A DNA stretch of 64,000 nucleotides from Chitinophagales bacterium (GTDB taxonomy: Bacteria > Bacteroidota > Bacteroidia > Chitinophagales > UBA2359). Position 1 is the stretch's first letter; every line of letters starts with the position of its first letter. The position numbers and the translations under genes were made by a program. The notes under the pieces were generated by a model. That model did no database searches, was not told the origin of the DNA, and saw only the letters and a list, made by a program, of their open reading frames with translations. Shown in pieces: positions 9,675 to 18,171 of the stretch. The DNA is taken from contig JACJXU010000001.1 of assembly GCA_020636475.1 (NCBI GenBank), positions 186,001 to 250,000 on the forward strand, written 5' to 3'.

Positions 9675-10727
9675 ATGAAGTACATTTATCTTATAAAAAA
9701 CGCTTATACGGGTTATGCTGCGTGGTTGTGGAACGAAATTTTGCACCCTTCGTGGCACAATTATTTTTATTGGCTTATTGGTGCTTCGGCATTTTTCTTT
9801 TTGTTGGAATTATTGCGTCCTTGGCGAAAAAATCAAGCTAAATTTCGCAAAGACTTTTGGCTTGATTTTTTTTATATGTTTTTCAATTTCTTTTTGTTTT
9901 CGCTTATTATCTATAATGCTGCTTCGGAAGTAGTGGTCAATCTTTTCCGCGATTTTCTGGGCTTATTCGGCATCAAGAATTTGGTGGCTATTTCGGTAGC
10001 AAGTCTTCCGGTTTGGGTGCAGTTGCTTATTCTTTTTGTAGTCCGCGATTTTATTCAGTGGAATGTGCATCGTTGGTTGCATAGCTCGCCACGCTTGTGG
10101 GAGTTTCACAAGGTACACCATTCCGTAGAAGAAATGGGGTTTGCGGCGCATTTGCGCTATCATTGGATGGAAAATATAGTGTATAATGCGGTACAGTATT
10201 TGCCGCTGGCAATGATTGGTTTTGGTATTGACGACTTTTTTGTGGTGTATATTTTTGGTTTTTTGGTAGGACATTTCAATCATTCCAATATTACCGTAAG
10301 TGGTTTTACCAAAGGTTTGGTGCTGGGCGCAGCCTTGGGCGCGTATCTCAGCCAAAGTGCTACGGTACAATCTTGGGCGGTAAGTGCAGGCATGTCGGCT
10401 ACGATTTTTGCCGTTTTATTCACACTCGTTTTCGCTCTTATTTTCGCTAGTATTTTCGGGCGATTTTTGGGATATATTTTCAATAGTCCCGAAATGCACA
10501 TTTGGCATCACGCTTACGATTTGCCGCCGCAACATACCAAAGGCATCAATTTTGGGCTTACGCTTAGTTGCTGGGATTATATTTTCGGCACGGCATATAT
10601 TCCTTACAATGGCAGAGATATTCGTTTGGGATTTCCGGGTATGGAAAAATATCCGCACGACCTTGGGCATCAGCTTGTATATGGTTTTGGACTTACAGAA
10701 GTGGAAAAAGAAGAGGCAAAATCTTAA
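9675..10727 (+). CDS. Sterol desaturase / fatty acid hydroxylase family membrane protein
   Basis: Integral membrane di-iron oxygenase family, 350 residues from the ATG at 9675 (the open frame extends upstream but only through the end of the previous gene). Several hydrophobic segments, and the three histidine clusters of the family: HRWLHSSPRLWEFHKVHH (H-x3-H and H-x2-HH), HFNHSN, and MHIWHHAYD. Likely hydroxylates or desaturates a lipid; the substrate is unknown. The GNAT gene follows after 9 bp, so the two are probably co-transcribed. Confidence 0.88.
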   Translation: MKYIYLIKNAYTGYAAWLWNEILHPSWHNYFYWLIGASAFFFLLELLRPWRKNQAKFRKDFWLDFFYMFFNFFLFSLIIYNAASEVVVNLFRDFLGLFGIKNLVAISVASLPVWVQLLILFVVRDFIQWNVHRWLHSSPRLWEFHKVHHSVEEMGFAAHLRYHWMENIVYNAVQYLPLAMIGFGIDDFFVVYIFGFLVGHFNHSNITVSGFTKGLVLGAALGAYLSQSATVQSWAVSAGMSATIFAVLFTLVFALIFASIFGRFLGYIFNSPEMHIWHHAYDLPPQHTKGINFGLTLSCWDYIFGTAYIPYNGRDIRLGFPGMEKYPHDLGHQLVYGFGLTEVEKEEAKS

Positions 10728-10736
10728 TTTTAAGCC

Positions 10737-11225
10737 ATGCTTCGACTAAAACCCGCTGCAAAATCTGAACTTGCACTTGTGCAACAAATGGCACAGCAGA
10801 TTTGGCAAAAGCATTATGTGCCAATTATTGGCGAGGCGCAAGTGGCATATATGCTGGAAAAAATGTATAGCGTTGCGGTTTTGACTCAGCAAATGGAAGA
10901 AGAGGGTTGTAGTTTTTATTTTATCGAAAAAAATGAGGAAAAGCTCGGCTATATTGCCGTGTCGTGGAAAGATGATGCTTGTTTATTTATTCACAAATTT
11001 TACCTGCAACTTTCCCAACACAGCCAAGGTATTGGCACACAAGCAATGCTACTATTGATGCATAGCTACCCACAAGCCAAATGTTTCAGACTTACCGTGA
11101 ACAGACAAAACTACAAAGCCATCAATTTTTACTTTAAAAATGGATTTGTCATTACTTCGGTAGAAGATTTTGATATTGGGAGTGGTTATTTTATGAATGA
11201 TTTTGTGATGGAATTACGCCGATAA
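10737..11225 (+). CDS. GNAT family N-acetyltransferase
   Basis: Transfers an acetyl group from acetyl-CoA to an unknown amine substrate. The 162 residues follow the GNAT fold: an N-terminal helix pair, a beta stretch ending LGYIAVSW, FIHKFYLQLSQHSQGIGTQAML (the acetyl-CoA-binding Q-x-x-G-x-G/A-type loop), FRLTVNRQNYKAINFYFKNGF (motif B, typical NxxAixfYeknGF). Sits 9 bp behind the sterol-desaturase-family gene. Confidence 0.88.
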   Translation: MLRLKPAAKSELALVQQMAQQIWQKHYVPIIGEAQVAYMLEKMYSVAVLTQQMEEEGCSFYFIEKNEEKLGYIAVSWKDDACLFIHKFYLQLSQHSQGIGTQAMLLLMHSYPQAKCFRLTVNRQNYKAINFYFKNGFVITSVEDFDIGSGYFMNDFVMELRR

Positions 11226-11226
11226 T

Positions 11227-11434
11227 CTAAAATTTTTTATTAGGGAAGCTATCGTATTTTACTGTTTTCCCATCCTTTAGCAAAATATCAGTATCTTTTT
11301 CATAATTATTTGTTGCCTTTTATGGTGAATGGAGTTTGTTTCCAATTTGTATAAGAATAATGTTTTCCATCAATTAGCCAATTCCACTCGTTGTCATCAA
11401 TTGAAATGCCTTTACATTGTTTCTGTTTTGTTTT
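11227..11434 (-). pseudogene. 3' remnant of the secreted-protein gene split by the IS
   Basis: Minus-strand translation directly beyond the IS gives KTKQKQCKGISIDDNEWNWL and then WKQTPFTIKGNK before a stop at 11306-11308. Joined to the gene at 12674-13636 through one copy of the 8-bp duplication, it continues in frame (..HQMWCD-IKTKQKQ..). After one further frameshift the minus strand reads YEKDTDILLKDGKTVKYDSFP and stops at 11227-11229. That end resembles the C-terminus of the neighbouring 13644-14327 protein (YERQGIILKDGSMLIYEKKFP), so it is most likely the original C-terminus. Confidence 0.75.
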
Positions 11435-11442
11435 TATGTCAC
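11435..11442 (+). repeat. Target-site duplication, left copy
   Basis: TATGTCAC directly outside the left inverted repeat of the IS; an identical copy is at 12674-12681. Eight base pairs is the usual size for ISAs1-type elements. Confidence 0.85.
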
Positions 11443-12673
11443 ATAGGGTTTTCTTATAAAAAAAATGCAACTAAAAAAGGTAAGCAAGAATTTGTAAATT
11501 AGAGTGAGAAAAAAATACCAAATTCAAACTTACCTTATGAACAAAAAGTACAACATTTTAGAAGCCCTACAAAATGAAGAGACATTAGATTTACGAGACA
11601 ACAGAGGGAAACATCATGATTTATGCTTAATCTTAGTAGAGTTTATAGTGGCACTATTGTGTAATCGAGATGGAATTTATCTTCAATATGCCGTCACATG
11701 AGCGCACACCATTCGAGTCTTGTAAAGGAATTAAGTATGGAAAAGTTGCGCAAAAAACGGTATCAAGATCTCATTTACCCATACCATTGAGCAAAGTAAA
11801 TGGAGCATCTTGGCTAAATTGCTTTATGAGTACTATGGTGTTTCGCTATCTGAAAAGAGAAGAAATGGTTTGCACTTGACGGTAAAGAACTGAAAGGCAG
11901 CATTTTAGCAGGAGACAATAGAGGGCAAGCAGTAGCCTTAGCCGTCAATATGAAGACAGGTCAGTTTGTAGAATGTCCTTTTCAATGGCACCAAAGAGAG
12001 CGAAGTAGAAGTGGTACGAACAATGCTTAAATCCCCATTAGTGAGTCAAAAATAACGATGGACGATTGCATTTAAAGCCAAACTCCTTGATACCCATAGC
12101 TGAAGCAGGCGGTATTTTTTGGTTGGTTTAAAAGACAATCAAGCAGAGTTATTAGCTGAAATGCGATTTTGAAGCGAGCAGGATCAGGGATTTATGCCTA
12201 TGATTCAGGTGTAAAAAAGGACACGGTAGAGAGGAGCGGCGTAGTTATTGTTCTTATAACATAGAGAAAGCCTATGTGGATAAACGCTGGAAAAGAGCAA
12301 ATTTTAACTACCTTATTAAGGTACAACGAGAACGAACTATTTGCAATAGCCATACCCACAGTAAGCAAATTGCCTACTTTTAACCAATAAAAGGTGCAAA
12401 ATCAGGCAGATGCAATGGAATTATACTGTTATTCGTTGTCATTGGCAAGTGGAAACAGCCAATAACACTAGAGATTGTATTTTAAGAGAAGATAATTGAG
12501 ATGCACTATCACGCACACTAATCAGACAATAGCACTCTGTAGAACTATGGTTATCAGCATTTTAAATAAATCCGACATTAAAAATCGCTCTGAAGTAATG
12601 GATTATTTTGCAGACCATTTCTTCAAGTGCATTGCTTTTTTGAAGAAGATTCGTTTTTATAAGAAAACCCTAT
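11443..12673 (+). mobile_element. Decayed ISAs1-like insertion sequence (1231 bp)
   Basis: Bounded by perfect 20-bp terminal inverted repeats: ATAGGGTTTTCTTATAAAAA at 11443-11462 and its reverse complement at 12654-12673. The flanks carry an 8-bp direct duplication TATGTCAC (11435-11442 and 12674-12681). The interior holds a frameshifted transposase with ISAs1 (H-repeat-like) features. Length, repeat layout and duplication size fit the ISAs1 family. It is inserted within a minus-strand gene for an exported protein. Confidence 0.88.
11537..12665 (+). pseudogene. ISAs1-like transposase, multiply frameshifted
   Basis: Reading across frames gives ordered pieces of a DDE transposase: LDLRDNRGKHHDLCLILVEF at the N-terminus (ISAs1: D-x-R...H-x-L-x-x-I-L), FALDGKELKGSI with the first catalytic Asp (11870-11910), LKPNSLIPIAEAGG and LVGLKDNQAELLAEM (12070-12165), GHGRVEERR (12225-12240), RCHWQVE and LREDN near 12430-12500, and a hydrophobic-basic end. 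At least five frame changes and stops separate the pieces, so it cannot be made as one protein. The first ATG is at 11537. Either old decay or local sequence error; the 3' remnant of the host gene also carries a frameshift, which favours decay. Confidence 0.85.
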
Positions 12674-12681
12674 TATGTCAC
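12674..12681 (+). repeat. Target-site duplication, right copy
   Basis: TATGTCAC directly outside the right inverted repeat; pairs with 11435-11442. Confidence 0.85.
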
Positions 12682-13636
12682 ACCACATTTGGTGTGTTAA
12701 AGAATAAATAATTTTATCTTTGGGTCGAATTTTATATGTTGTTCTTGTATTCTGGCTATTATCAATTTTCTCATATGAAAAATCATTTCCTGAAATACTA
12801 ATAGAACTCGCTTGATTTAAATCCTCGTAATAGAGCAGTTGATTTTTTTCAATATCGTATATTTTTATGCCAGTAGGCCACAGATAGTCTATGGCATAAT
12901 CTTCGGCAATACCGCCATAATTAATACAAACATATTTTCCATTGTCGGTAAGTAGTAATTCGCCGCCGGGGTGGTCGTGCAGGAGTTGCCAGATAATATT
13001 GCCACATTCATCCAGCACATAGTATGTATAGTGCTGTAGCATTAGTGCATTTCCACAGCTATATTGTTCGGGTCGTGTGCAGTTGGTAATAGTCAACCAA
13101 TATCCTACCACCGTAAGTCCGTTTATGTAAGGTGTTGCCCCGAATCGGGAATTTATTTTACCAAATACAAAATCGTCGGGAATAGGAATGGGTGTATTTT
13201 CTAAACGAAACAAACGGATAAGCTCTTTTCTTGGTAGTGGTTGTTGAACGAGGGAGTCATAAAGTACGCCTTCGAATAAATAAGGATTGTTCTCTCGAAC
13301 ATTAAATTCACTACAAAACGCATCATTTTGATAAAACTCTACACTTTCGCACCAGTATTTTTTTGTAGTTGGGTTTTGGAGTTTTCTAATTTTAATGTTT
13401 GGATTGATGTGATCAAGTTCGAAATGGTTTAGACCTAGCCAAACTTGCCGCCCTTGCCGCTCTACAAATTCTATCCCTTGTTGTCTTAAAAGCAAATTTT
13501 CTGTAGCCGTATCGAGGTATTGGTAAGGGATAGCTGTAGATACATCAAACGGATGGTTTTTCTTCGCTGCATTTGGTTTGTTCTGCCCCCAAAGCCACAC
13601 TGGCAGCAACAGCACTATTGTTATAATTTTTTTCAT
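12674..13636 (-). pseudogene. Exported protein of unknown function, truncated by IS insertion
   Basis: Signal peptide MKKIITIVLLLPVWLWGQ (ATG at 13636; an upstream in-frame ATG at 13675 adds 13 polar residues and is less likely). 321 original codons remain; the present frame then runs through the right inverted repeat of the IS and stops at 12623 after foreign residues (IIGFSYKNESSSKKQCT). The body contains GGELLLTDNGKYVCINYGG and PTGIKIYDIEKNQLLYYEDL, which resemble the corresponding part of the upstream neighbour at 13644-14327 (SSIDGRYIALTFGD ... HIIYDTLCKEIIV). The family is not recognised; these may be extracellular beta-sheet proteins. The original C-terminus is at 11227-11434. Confidence 0.75.
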
Positions 13637-13643
13637 TTGCTTA

Positions 13644-14327
13644 TTAAAATGTATTCGTTGGGAATTTTTTTTCATAAATCAGCATACTTCCATCCTTTAG
13701 TATAATGCCCTGTCGCTCATAAGATTTTATTTGTTTGACTTGGTCATCGCTAAGTTTAATCGTGTATTTTTCTCTTTTCTCTAAATCATAAATAAAATTA
13801 CCAATAAAAATCATATTATGAAGAATAGAAAGGTGTCCCCATTCACCGTTGTTTACAATTATTTCTTTACACAATGTATCGTATATAATATGTCCGGGAT
13901 GAATATACTCACCGCCATCATAAACATCACCAAAAGTTAGCGCGATGTACCTTCCATCAATAGAAGATACAATTTCTTGGCAGTTTATGTTATTTAATTT
14001 TACATTTTGTATTTCTTTCCCCTTATTATCAAAAATTAGCACATTTGTCTGATAATATCGTTTATCGGGCATACGCAGTTCATTTTGCGTATAGATGGAA
14101 CTATTTTTCTTGTATGCGTTTAAATATGCGCAATACGCAACGCACAAATAGTTTTCATTTTGAAATGTTTTATGATAGGTTTCCATAGAATGTATTGATA
14201 ACTCATTCGTAATTTCATTTCCCTCCATAATTTTACTTATTGCTCCATCAAATACAGCGATACTTTCTTGCGCTTCGACATTTATAGCCCATAGAAGTAC
14301 TAATATTTGCACTATTTGCCTGTTCAT
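13644..14327 (-). CDS. Exported protein of unknown function, paralogue of its disrupted neighbour
   Basis: 227 residues with signal peptide MNRQIVQILVLLWAINVEAQ. The rest is beta-rich: DGRYIALTFGDVYDGGEYIHPGHIIYD, a repeat-like ILHNMIFIGNFIYDLEKREKYTI, and a C-terminal YERQGIILKDGSMLIYEKKFP. No sorting domain of T9SS type is visible. Its C-terminal half resembles the following gene, which is split by an IS; only 7 bp separate the two frames, so they were probably one transcription unit. Not recognised as a named family. Confidence 0.7.
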   Translation of the reverse strand: MNRQIVQILVLLWAINVEAQESIAVFDGAISKIMEGNEITNELSIHSMETYHKTFQNENYLCVAYCAYLNAYKKNSSIYTQNELRMPDKRYYQTNVLIFDNKGKEIQNVKLNNINCQEIVSSIDGRYIALTFGDVYDGGEYIHPGHIIYDTLCKEIIVNNGEWGHLSILHNMIFIGNFIYDLEKREKYTIKLSDDQVKQIKSYERQGIILKDGSMLIYEKKFPTNTF

Positions 14328-14487
14328 TTTTTATTTTTAATCCTAATGATAAAATCAAGTAACCAAACGCTCTTCCAAGAGCAATTTTTATGTACTTAAT
14401 GAATTATTTACCCCAAAAAAAAGTTATATCGTGAAATAATGGATAACTGTAACTACATTTTAACCTAAAAATACTACTTTAATTCTC

Positions 14488-15315
14488 ATGTCACAACAAC
14501 GCCAATTACAACTTATGAAGTATCTTATTCCTTTTGTGGGAGCTATTGTACTTATTATCATTTTATCTGCCAGTACCTTAATAACCATCAAAGCCGGAGA
14601 AAAAGGTATTTTGTTCAAAAAATTCGGCGGCGGGCTGGAAAAAGACTACATTTACGGGCAGGGCTTGAAGTTTGTATTGCCTTGGAACGATATGATTATC
14701 TACAACGTGCGCGAAGAACTGATGGAAGAAACTATGGACGTACTTTCGCGCGATGGTTTGGATATTACCATTGATGTGGCGGTGCGCTTTAATCCCGAGC
14801 CGGAAAAAATTGGCTACCTCCACGACGAAGTGGGTCCCGACTACAAAAATATTATTGTCCGCAATGCACTGCGCGCTGCCGTACGACAAGTGGTGGGCAA
14901 GTTTTCGCCGGAGGAAATATACTCTACCCAACGCGATTCTATTAAAATAATGATTGTGGACGAAGTGCGACCTGTACTGAAACATCGCTATTTAACACTC
15001 CAAAGTATTGATATTCGCTCGGTGAAATTGCCGCAAAAATACGAAGAAGCCATACAGGAAAAACTCGTGCAGGAACAACGCCAACTTCAATACGAATACC
15101 GCATTGCCCAAGAGAGAAAAGAAGCCGAACGCAAGGAAATTGAAGCCAAAGGTATTCGCGCTTTTCAGGAAATAGTATCGCAAGGCATCAACGAAGGTTA
15201 TTTGCGTTGGAAAGGTATTGAGGCTACGCAAGACCTCGCGAAGTCGGAAAACACCAAAGTGATTGTGATTGGCTCGGGCAAAGATGGTTTGCCGATTATT
15301 TTGGGGGATAATTGA
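14488..15315 (+). CDS. Prohibitin / SPFH (Band 7) family membrane protein
   Basis: A 275-residue membrane scaffold protein. One N-terminal transmembrane helix (YLIPFVGAIVLIIILSASTL, about 11-32) is followed by the SPFH domain (ITIKAGEKGILFKKFGG ... GLKFVLPWNDMIIYNVREE ... TIDVAVRFNPEPEKIGYLHDEVG) and a charged coiled-coil (EAIQEKLVQEQRQLQYEYRIAQERKEAERKEIEAKG), ending in a short KVIVIGSGKDGLPIIL tail, all typical of prohibitins. Such proteins form ring oligomers in the membrane and often modulate FtsH-type proteolysis; here the partner is unknown. Confidence 0.9.
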   Translation: MSQQRQLQLMKYLIPFVGAIVLIIILSASTLITIKAGEKGILFKKFGGGLEKDYIYGQGLKFVLPWNDMIIYNVREELMEETMDVLSRDGLDITIDVAVRFNPEPEKIGYLHDEVGPDYKNIIVRNALRAAVRQVVGKFSPEEIYSTQRDSIKIMIVDEVRPVLKHRYLTLQSIDIRSVKLPQKYEEAIQEKLVQEQRQLQYEYRIAQERKEAERKEIEAKGIRAFQEIVSQGINEGYLRWKGIEATQDLAKSENTKVIVIGSGKDGLPIILGDN

Positions 15316-15324
15316 TAAATTTTA

Positions 15325-15966
15325 ATGAAACTATATGCAATAAGCGGACTTGGTGCTGATGAAAGGGTTTTTAAGTACCTAACGCTTAACTGCGAACTCG
15401 TTCCGCTTAAATGGATTATGCCCCAAAAAAATGAAACGATTGAAAGTTATTCCAATAAATTCGTCCGAAAAATAAACCAAAACACAAACGAAAAAATGGG
15501 CATTTTAGGCGTAAGTTTTGGCGGATTAGTTGCTGTTGAAATGAGTAAAAAGATGAATCCCGCCCTAACAATACTGATTTCTTCGGCAGAAACAACAAGT
15601 GAATTAAGACCAATTTATAACATAATTGGCAAATTACAACTCGTTAAATTCATTCCCGAAAAGTTGTTTATTCCGCCAAAGTTTGCTTCAAATTACTTGT
15701 TTGGCGCAAAAGAAAAAGAATTGCTACACCAGATTTTAGCCGACACCGATTCAAAATTTGCAAAATGGGCAATTAATGCACTCCTCAACTGGAAAAATAC
15801 ACAAAAATTGAACAATAAAACCTTGAAAATTAGTGGCACCAAAGACAAACTAATGCCGCCAAGTAAGGACAGCACACTAATCCAAAACGGTACACATTTT
15901 ATGATTGTGGATAGCGCAAAGGAAATCAGCCAAATTATAAATGAAGAATTACGAAAAGTAAATTAG
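15325..15966 (+). CDS. Alpha/beta hydrolase
   Basis: 213 residues of an alpha/beta hydrolase fold. The start ISGLGADERVFKYL gives the oxyanion loop region, GVSFGG is the nucleophile elbow (Ser), ISGTKDKLMPP places the acidic residue, and NGTHFMIVD the catalytic His. The cap is short. The substrate cannot be told from sequence; small esterase-type hydrolase. It starts 9 bp after the prohibitin gene but is more AT-rich than its neighbours. Confidence 0.82.
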   Translation: MKLYAISGLGADERVFKYLTLNCELVPLKWIMPQKNETIESYSNKFVRKINQNTNEKMGILGVSFGGLVAVEMSKKMNPALTILISSAETTSELRPIYNIIGKLQLVKFIPEKLFIPPKFASNYLFGAKEKELLHQILADTDSKFAKWAINALLNWKNTQKLNNKTLKISGTKDKLMPPSKDSTLIQNGTHFMIVDSAKEISQIINEELRKVN

Positions 15967-15979
15967 TTGCAAAATTTCT

Positions 15980-17188
15980 CTACCTCCGCGCAATCCAAGT
16001 GCTGGGGTCTAATTTTTTAGTACCTTTCCATATTTCCAAATGCACTTCGGTTTTGTTTTCTGCTTCGTCCGTATATACCTCGCCGATAATATTGCCAATT
16101 TTTACCTCGTCACCGCGCGCTACATATACTTTGCTCAAATTGGTATAAACCGAAAAATATTCGCCGTGCTTCACAATTACCGCCGACTGAAAAGTAGGAT
16201 TAAATAAAATACTGCTCACTGTACCGTCGGCAATAGCTTTTACCTGCGCACCTTTCGCCGTAGCAATGTTCACACCGTTGTTGGTGGTGAAAATGTTTTT
16301 GAGAAAAGGGTGCTTATTTTTACCAAAAGTACCCGTTACAATTCCACTTTCTACGGGCCAAGGCAGTTTTCCCTTGTTTTTGCTAAACGAAGACGATAAC
16401 TTCTCTAAAGCCACCGAAGGAGCCGCCGCCAAGTTGGCATCTTTGCCCATTTCTGCATTGATAATATTCGCTATCTCTGCATCTAATTTCCGAATAGCCG
16501 TTTCCTTTTCCGCCACTTCTTTTTTTAGCGTTTTTTCTTCTTTTTTTAGTTTCGACATTATCGCATCTTGCCGCGACTTATTCGTACGAATTTTGTCCGT
16601 TTCCTTGTCCGCATCGGCATAAAGCACTTCTTGCGCCGCTTTTTCCTCCGAAAGTTCCGCTACTTTTTGTTGTATAAACGCCTGTTTGTCTTCAATAGCC
16701 GCCACCCGCGCTTTGTGCTGACGATTGATGTACTGCAAATACTTGAGTCGCTTATACGCCTGATTAAAGTTCGCCGCCGACAACACAAAACTCAGATTGC
16801 TGTACGATTTGCGCGTTTTATAAGCATAGCGCACCGACTGTGCGTAGTTGTCCAGCAATAGTTTCACATCTTTTCGCATCAAATCCAAACTATCTTCTTT
16901 TAAACTTATAATGCTTTGCAGGTCGGTAATTTCTTTTTTAATGGTATTGAGCAATTCCTGCCGCGAGGAGAGTTGGCTTTGTAAAATACGCAATTCGCCC
17001 ATCGTATTTTCCTTTTTGGCGGCTACTTCTTGTAGCAACTGATTGGTTTGCGCAATTTCTTGCTGCAATTTTTCTTTTTCCGAGCGCAGTCTTTGCGTAT
17101 CGTCTGTGGGAAAGGCAAATACCAACCCAAAAACGCCACACAATATGCAAAAAGTCAGTATTTTAATCCATTTTCGTGTATCCATCAC
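15980..17188 (-). CDS. EnvC-like murein hydrolase activator (coiled coil plus degenerate LytM/M23 domain)
   Basis: 402 residues: signal peptide or anchor (ILTFCILCGVFGLVFA), a long coiled coil (about 35-260, heptad-rich with SNLSFVLSAANFNQAYKRLKYL in the middle, as in EnvC/NlpD-type proteins), and a C-terminal LytM fold (about 285-400). The peptidase zinc ligands are not conserved: where H-x3-D is expected the sequence reads TTNNGVNIA, the later Y-x-H position reads YTNL, and the final H-x-H is EVHLEIW. This fits an EnvC-type activator of cell-separation amidases rather than an active endopeptidase. Its 5' end overlaps the DUF4292 gene by 26 bp. Confidence 0.85.
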   Translation of the reverse strand: MMDTRKWIKILTFCILCGVFGLVFAFPTDDTQRLRSEKEKLQQEIAQTNQLLQEVAAKKENTMGELRILQSQLSSRQELLNTIKKEITDLQSIISLKEDSLDLMRKDVKLLLDNYAQSVRYAYKTRKSYSNLSFVLSAANFNQAYKRLKYLQYINRQHKARVAAIEDKQAFIQQKVAELSEEKAAQEVLYADADKETDKIRTNKSRQDAIMSKLKKEEKTLKKEVAEKETAIRKLDAEIANIINAEMGKDANLAAAPSVALEKLSSSFSKNKGKLPWPVESGIVTGTFGKNKHPFLKNIFTTNNGVNIATAKGAQVKAIADGTVSSILFNPTFQSAVIVKHGEYFSVYTNLSKVYVARGDEVKIGNIIGEVYTDEAENKTEVHLEIWKGTKKLDPSTWIARR

Positions 17189-17927
17189 TCACCTTAAAAG
17201 GCATTTCTAAAGATAAATTGGTTGCTATTTTAGAAAAAGTTAAATACAAATCGTATTTGTTTTGATTGGTAAAAATAAGATGCCGTTCGGTAGCAAAATT
17301 CTTGTTGTCAATGCTTTCGTAGTCGCTGTATTGCGCTTGGAGGAATCGGTTTTTTGCTTTTTCTTCTACCATAAAACTACTTATGGCAAAATTTTCGGCA
17401 TTGGCAAACAAAGTTGCATTTTCGTTTTCCAATACATACGTTCCATCGGCAATTTTATTGCGGGAAAAATTTGCATCAATCGGCAAATACGCGCCCCACA
17501 ACAAGGCTTGTAATTGCGCAAAATCAAGCGGATATTGAATAAAATTTTGGATATAGGCAAAATCTTTGGCGTAGTATCGTTTATTTATTTTGTCGATAAG
17601 CCAAAGCGAGTCGGGCGTAATAAGTCCGCGTGCTACTTCAATGCTGATGCCTAATGCCGGCGCAACCGAAATCCAGATAGCACTATCGCGCTGCATGCGG
17701 AGCGTTACATTTACGGGAATTTGCGACTTGCCATTTTCGGCAAATTTCACTTTCATTTTAGTAGAAAAACTGTTGGCATCGAACAAGTGTTCATTAATCC
17801 GCGCCTGAATAAGTGCGGTTTCTTTTTCGGCAGTGGTATTTTTTTTCGCTTCGCGCGAGGCTTTGCAGGCACTCATATAATACAAGCTGCCGAGCAAGAG
17901 TACGAAAAGTACAATTTTTTTGTTCAT
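17163..17927 (-). CDS. DUF4292 family lipoprotein
   Basis: 254 residues. Lipoprotein signal: MNKKIVLFVLLLGSLYYMSAC with Cys 21 as the lipidated residue. The body (INEHLFDANSFSTKMKVKF ... QRDSAIWISVAPALGISIEVARGLITPDSLWLIDKINKRYY) matches the DUF4292 outer-membrane lipoprotein family of Bacteroidota, whose fold resembles LolA/LolB lipid-handling proteins; function inferred only. The downstream EnvC-like gene overlaps by 26 bp, so the two are translationally linked. This pairing suggests a shared role in envelope maintenance. Confidence 0.85.
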   Translation of the reverse strand: MNKKIVLFVLLLGSLYYMSACKASREAKKNTTAEKETALIQARINEHLFDANSFSTKMKVKFAENGKSQIPVNVTLRMQRDSAIWISVAPALGISIEVARGLITPDSLWLIDKINKRYYAKDFAYIQNFIQYPLDFAQLQALLWGAYLPIDANFSRNKIADGTYVLENENATLFANAENFAISSFMVEEKAKNRFLQAQYSDYESIDNKNFATERHLIFTNQNKYDLYLTFSKIATNLSLEMPFKVSDGYTKMD

Positions 17928-18171
17928 AGCACAAAATTAACAAAAGGAGCTTATACTTGAGAAAATTTTTAGTGTTGGGAGGTTATTCTATTGTTGATAA
18001 TTTTCACGTTTAAAAACATTCCCGCCTTTTAATCTTAGCAATTTATTTTCAAATACGTCCTAAAAAACCTACAATTTGGACATCAGGTGTCACTTGCTAC
18101 ACATTGATACACATCAAAGCAATATTTTACGCCCGAAAAACTTTACCTTAGCGATAGGAATGCATTTTTAG

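Noticed and set aside
12496..12711. 71-residue plus-strand ORF as a gene
   Set aside because: It is the C-terminal fragment of the decayed transposase read through the right inverted repeat.
17930..17945. TAATTTTG just before the DUF4292 ATG as a promoter
   Set aside because: It would place the transcription start at or past the ATG; likely chance in AT-rich DNA.
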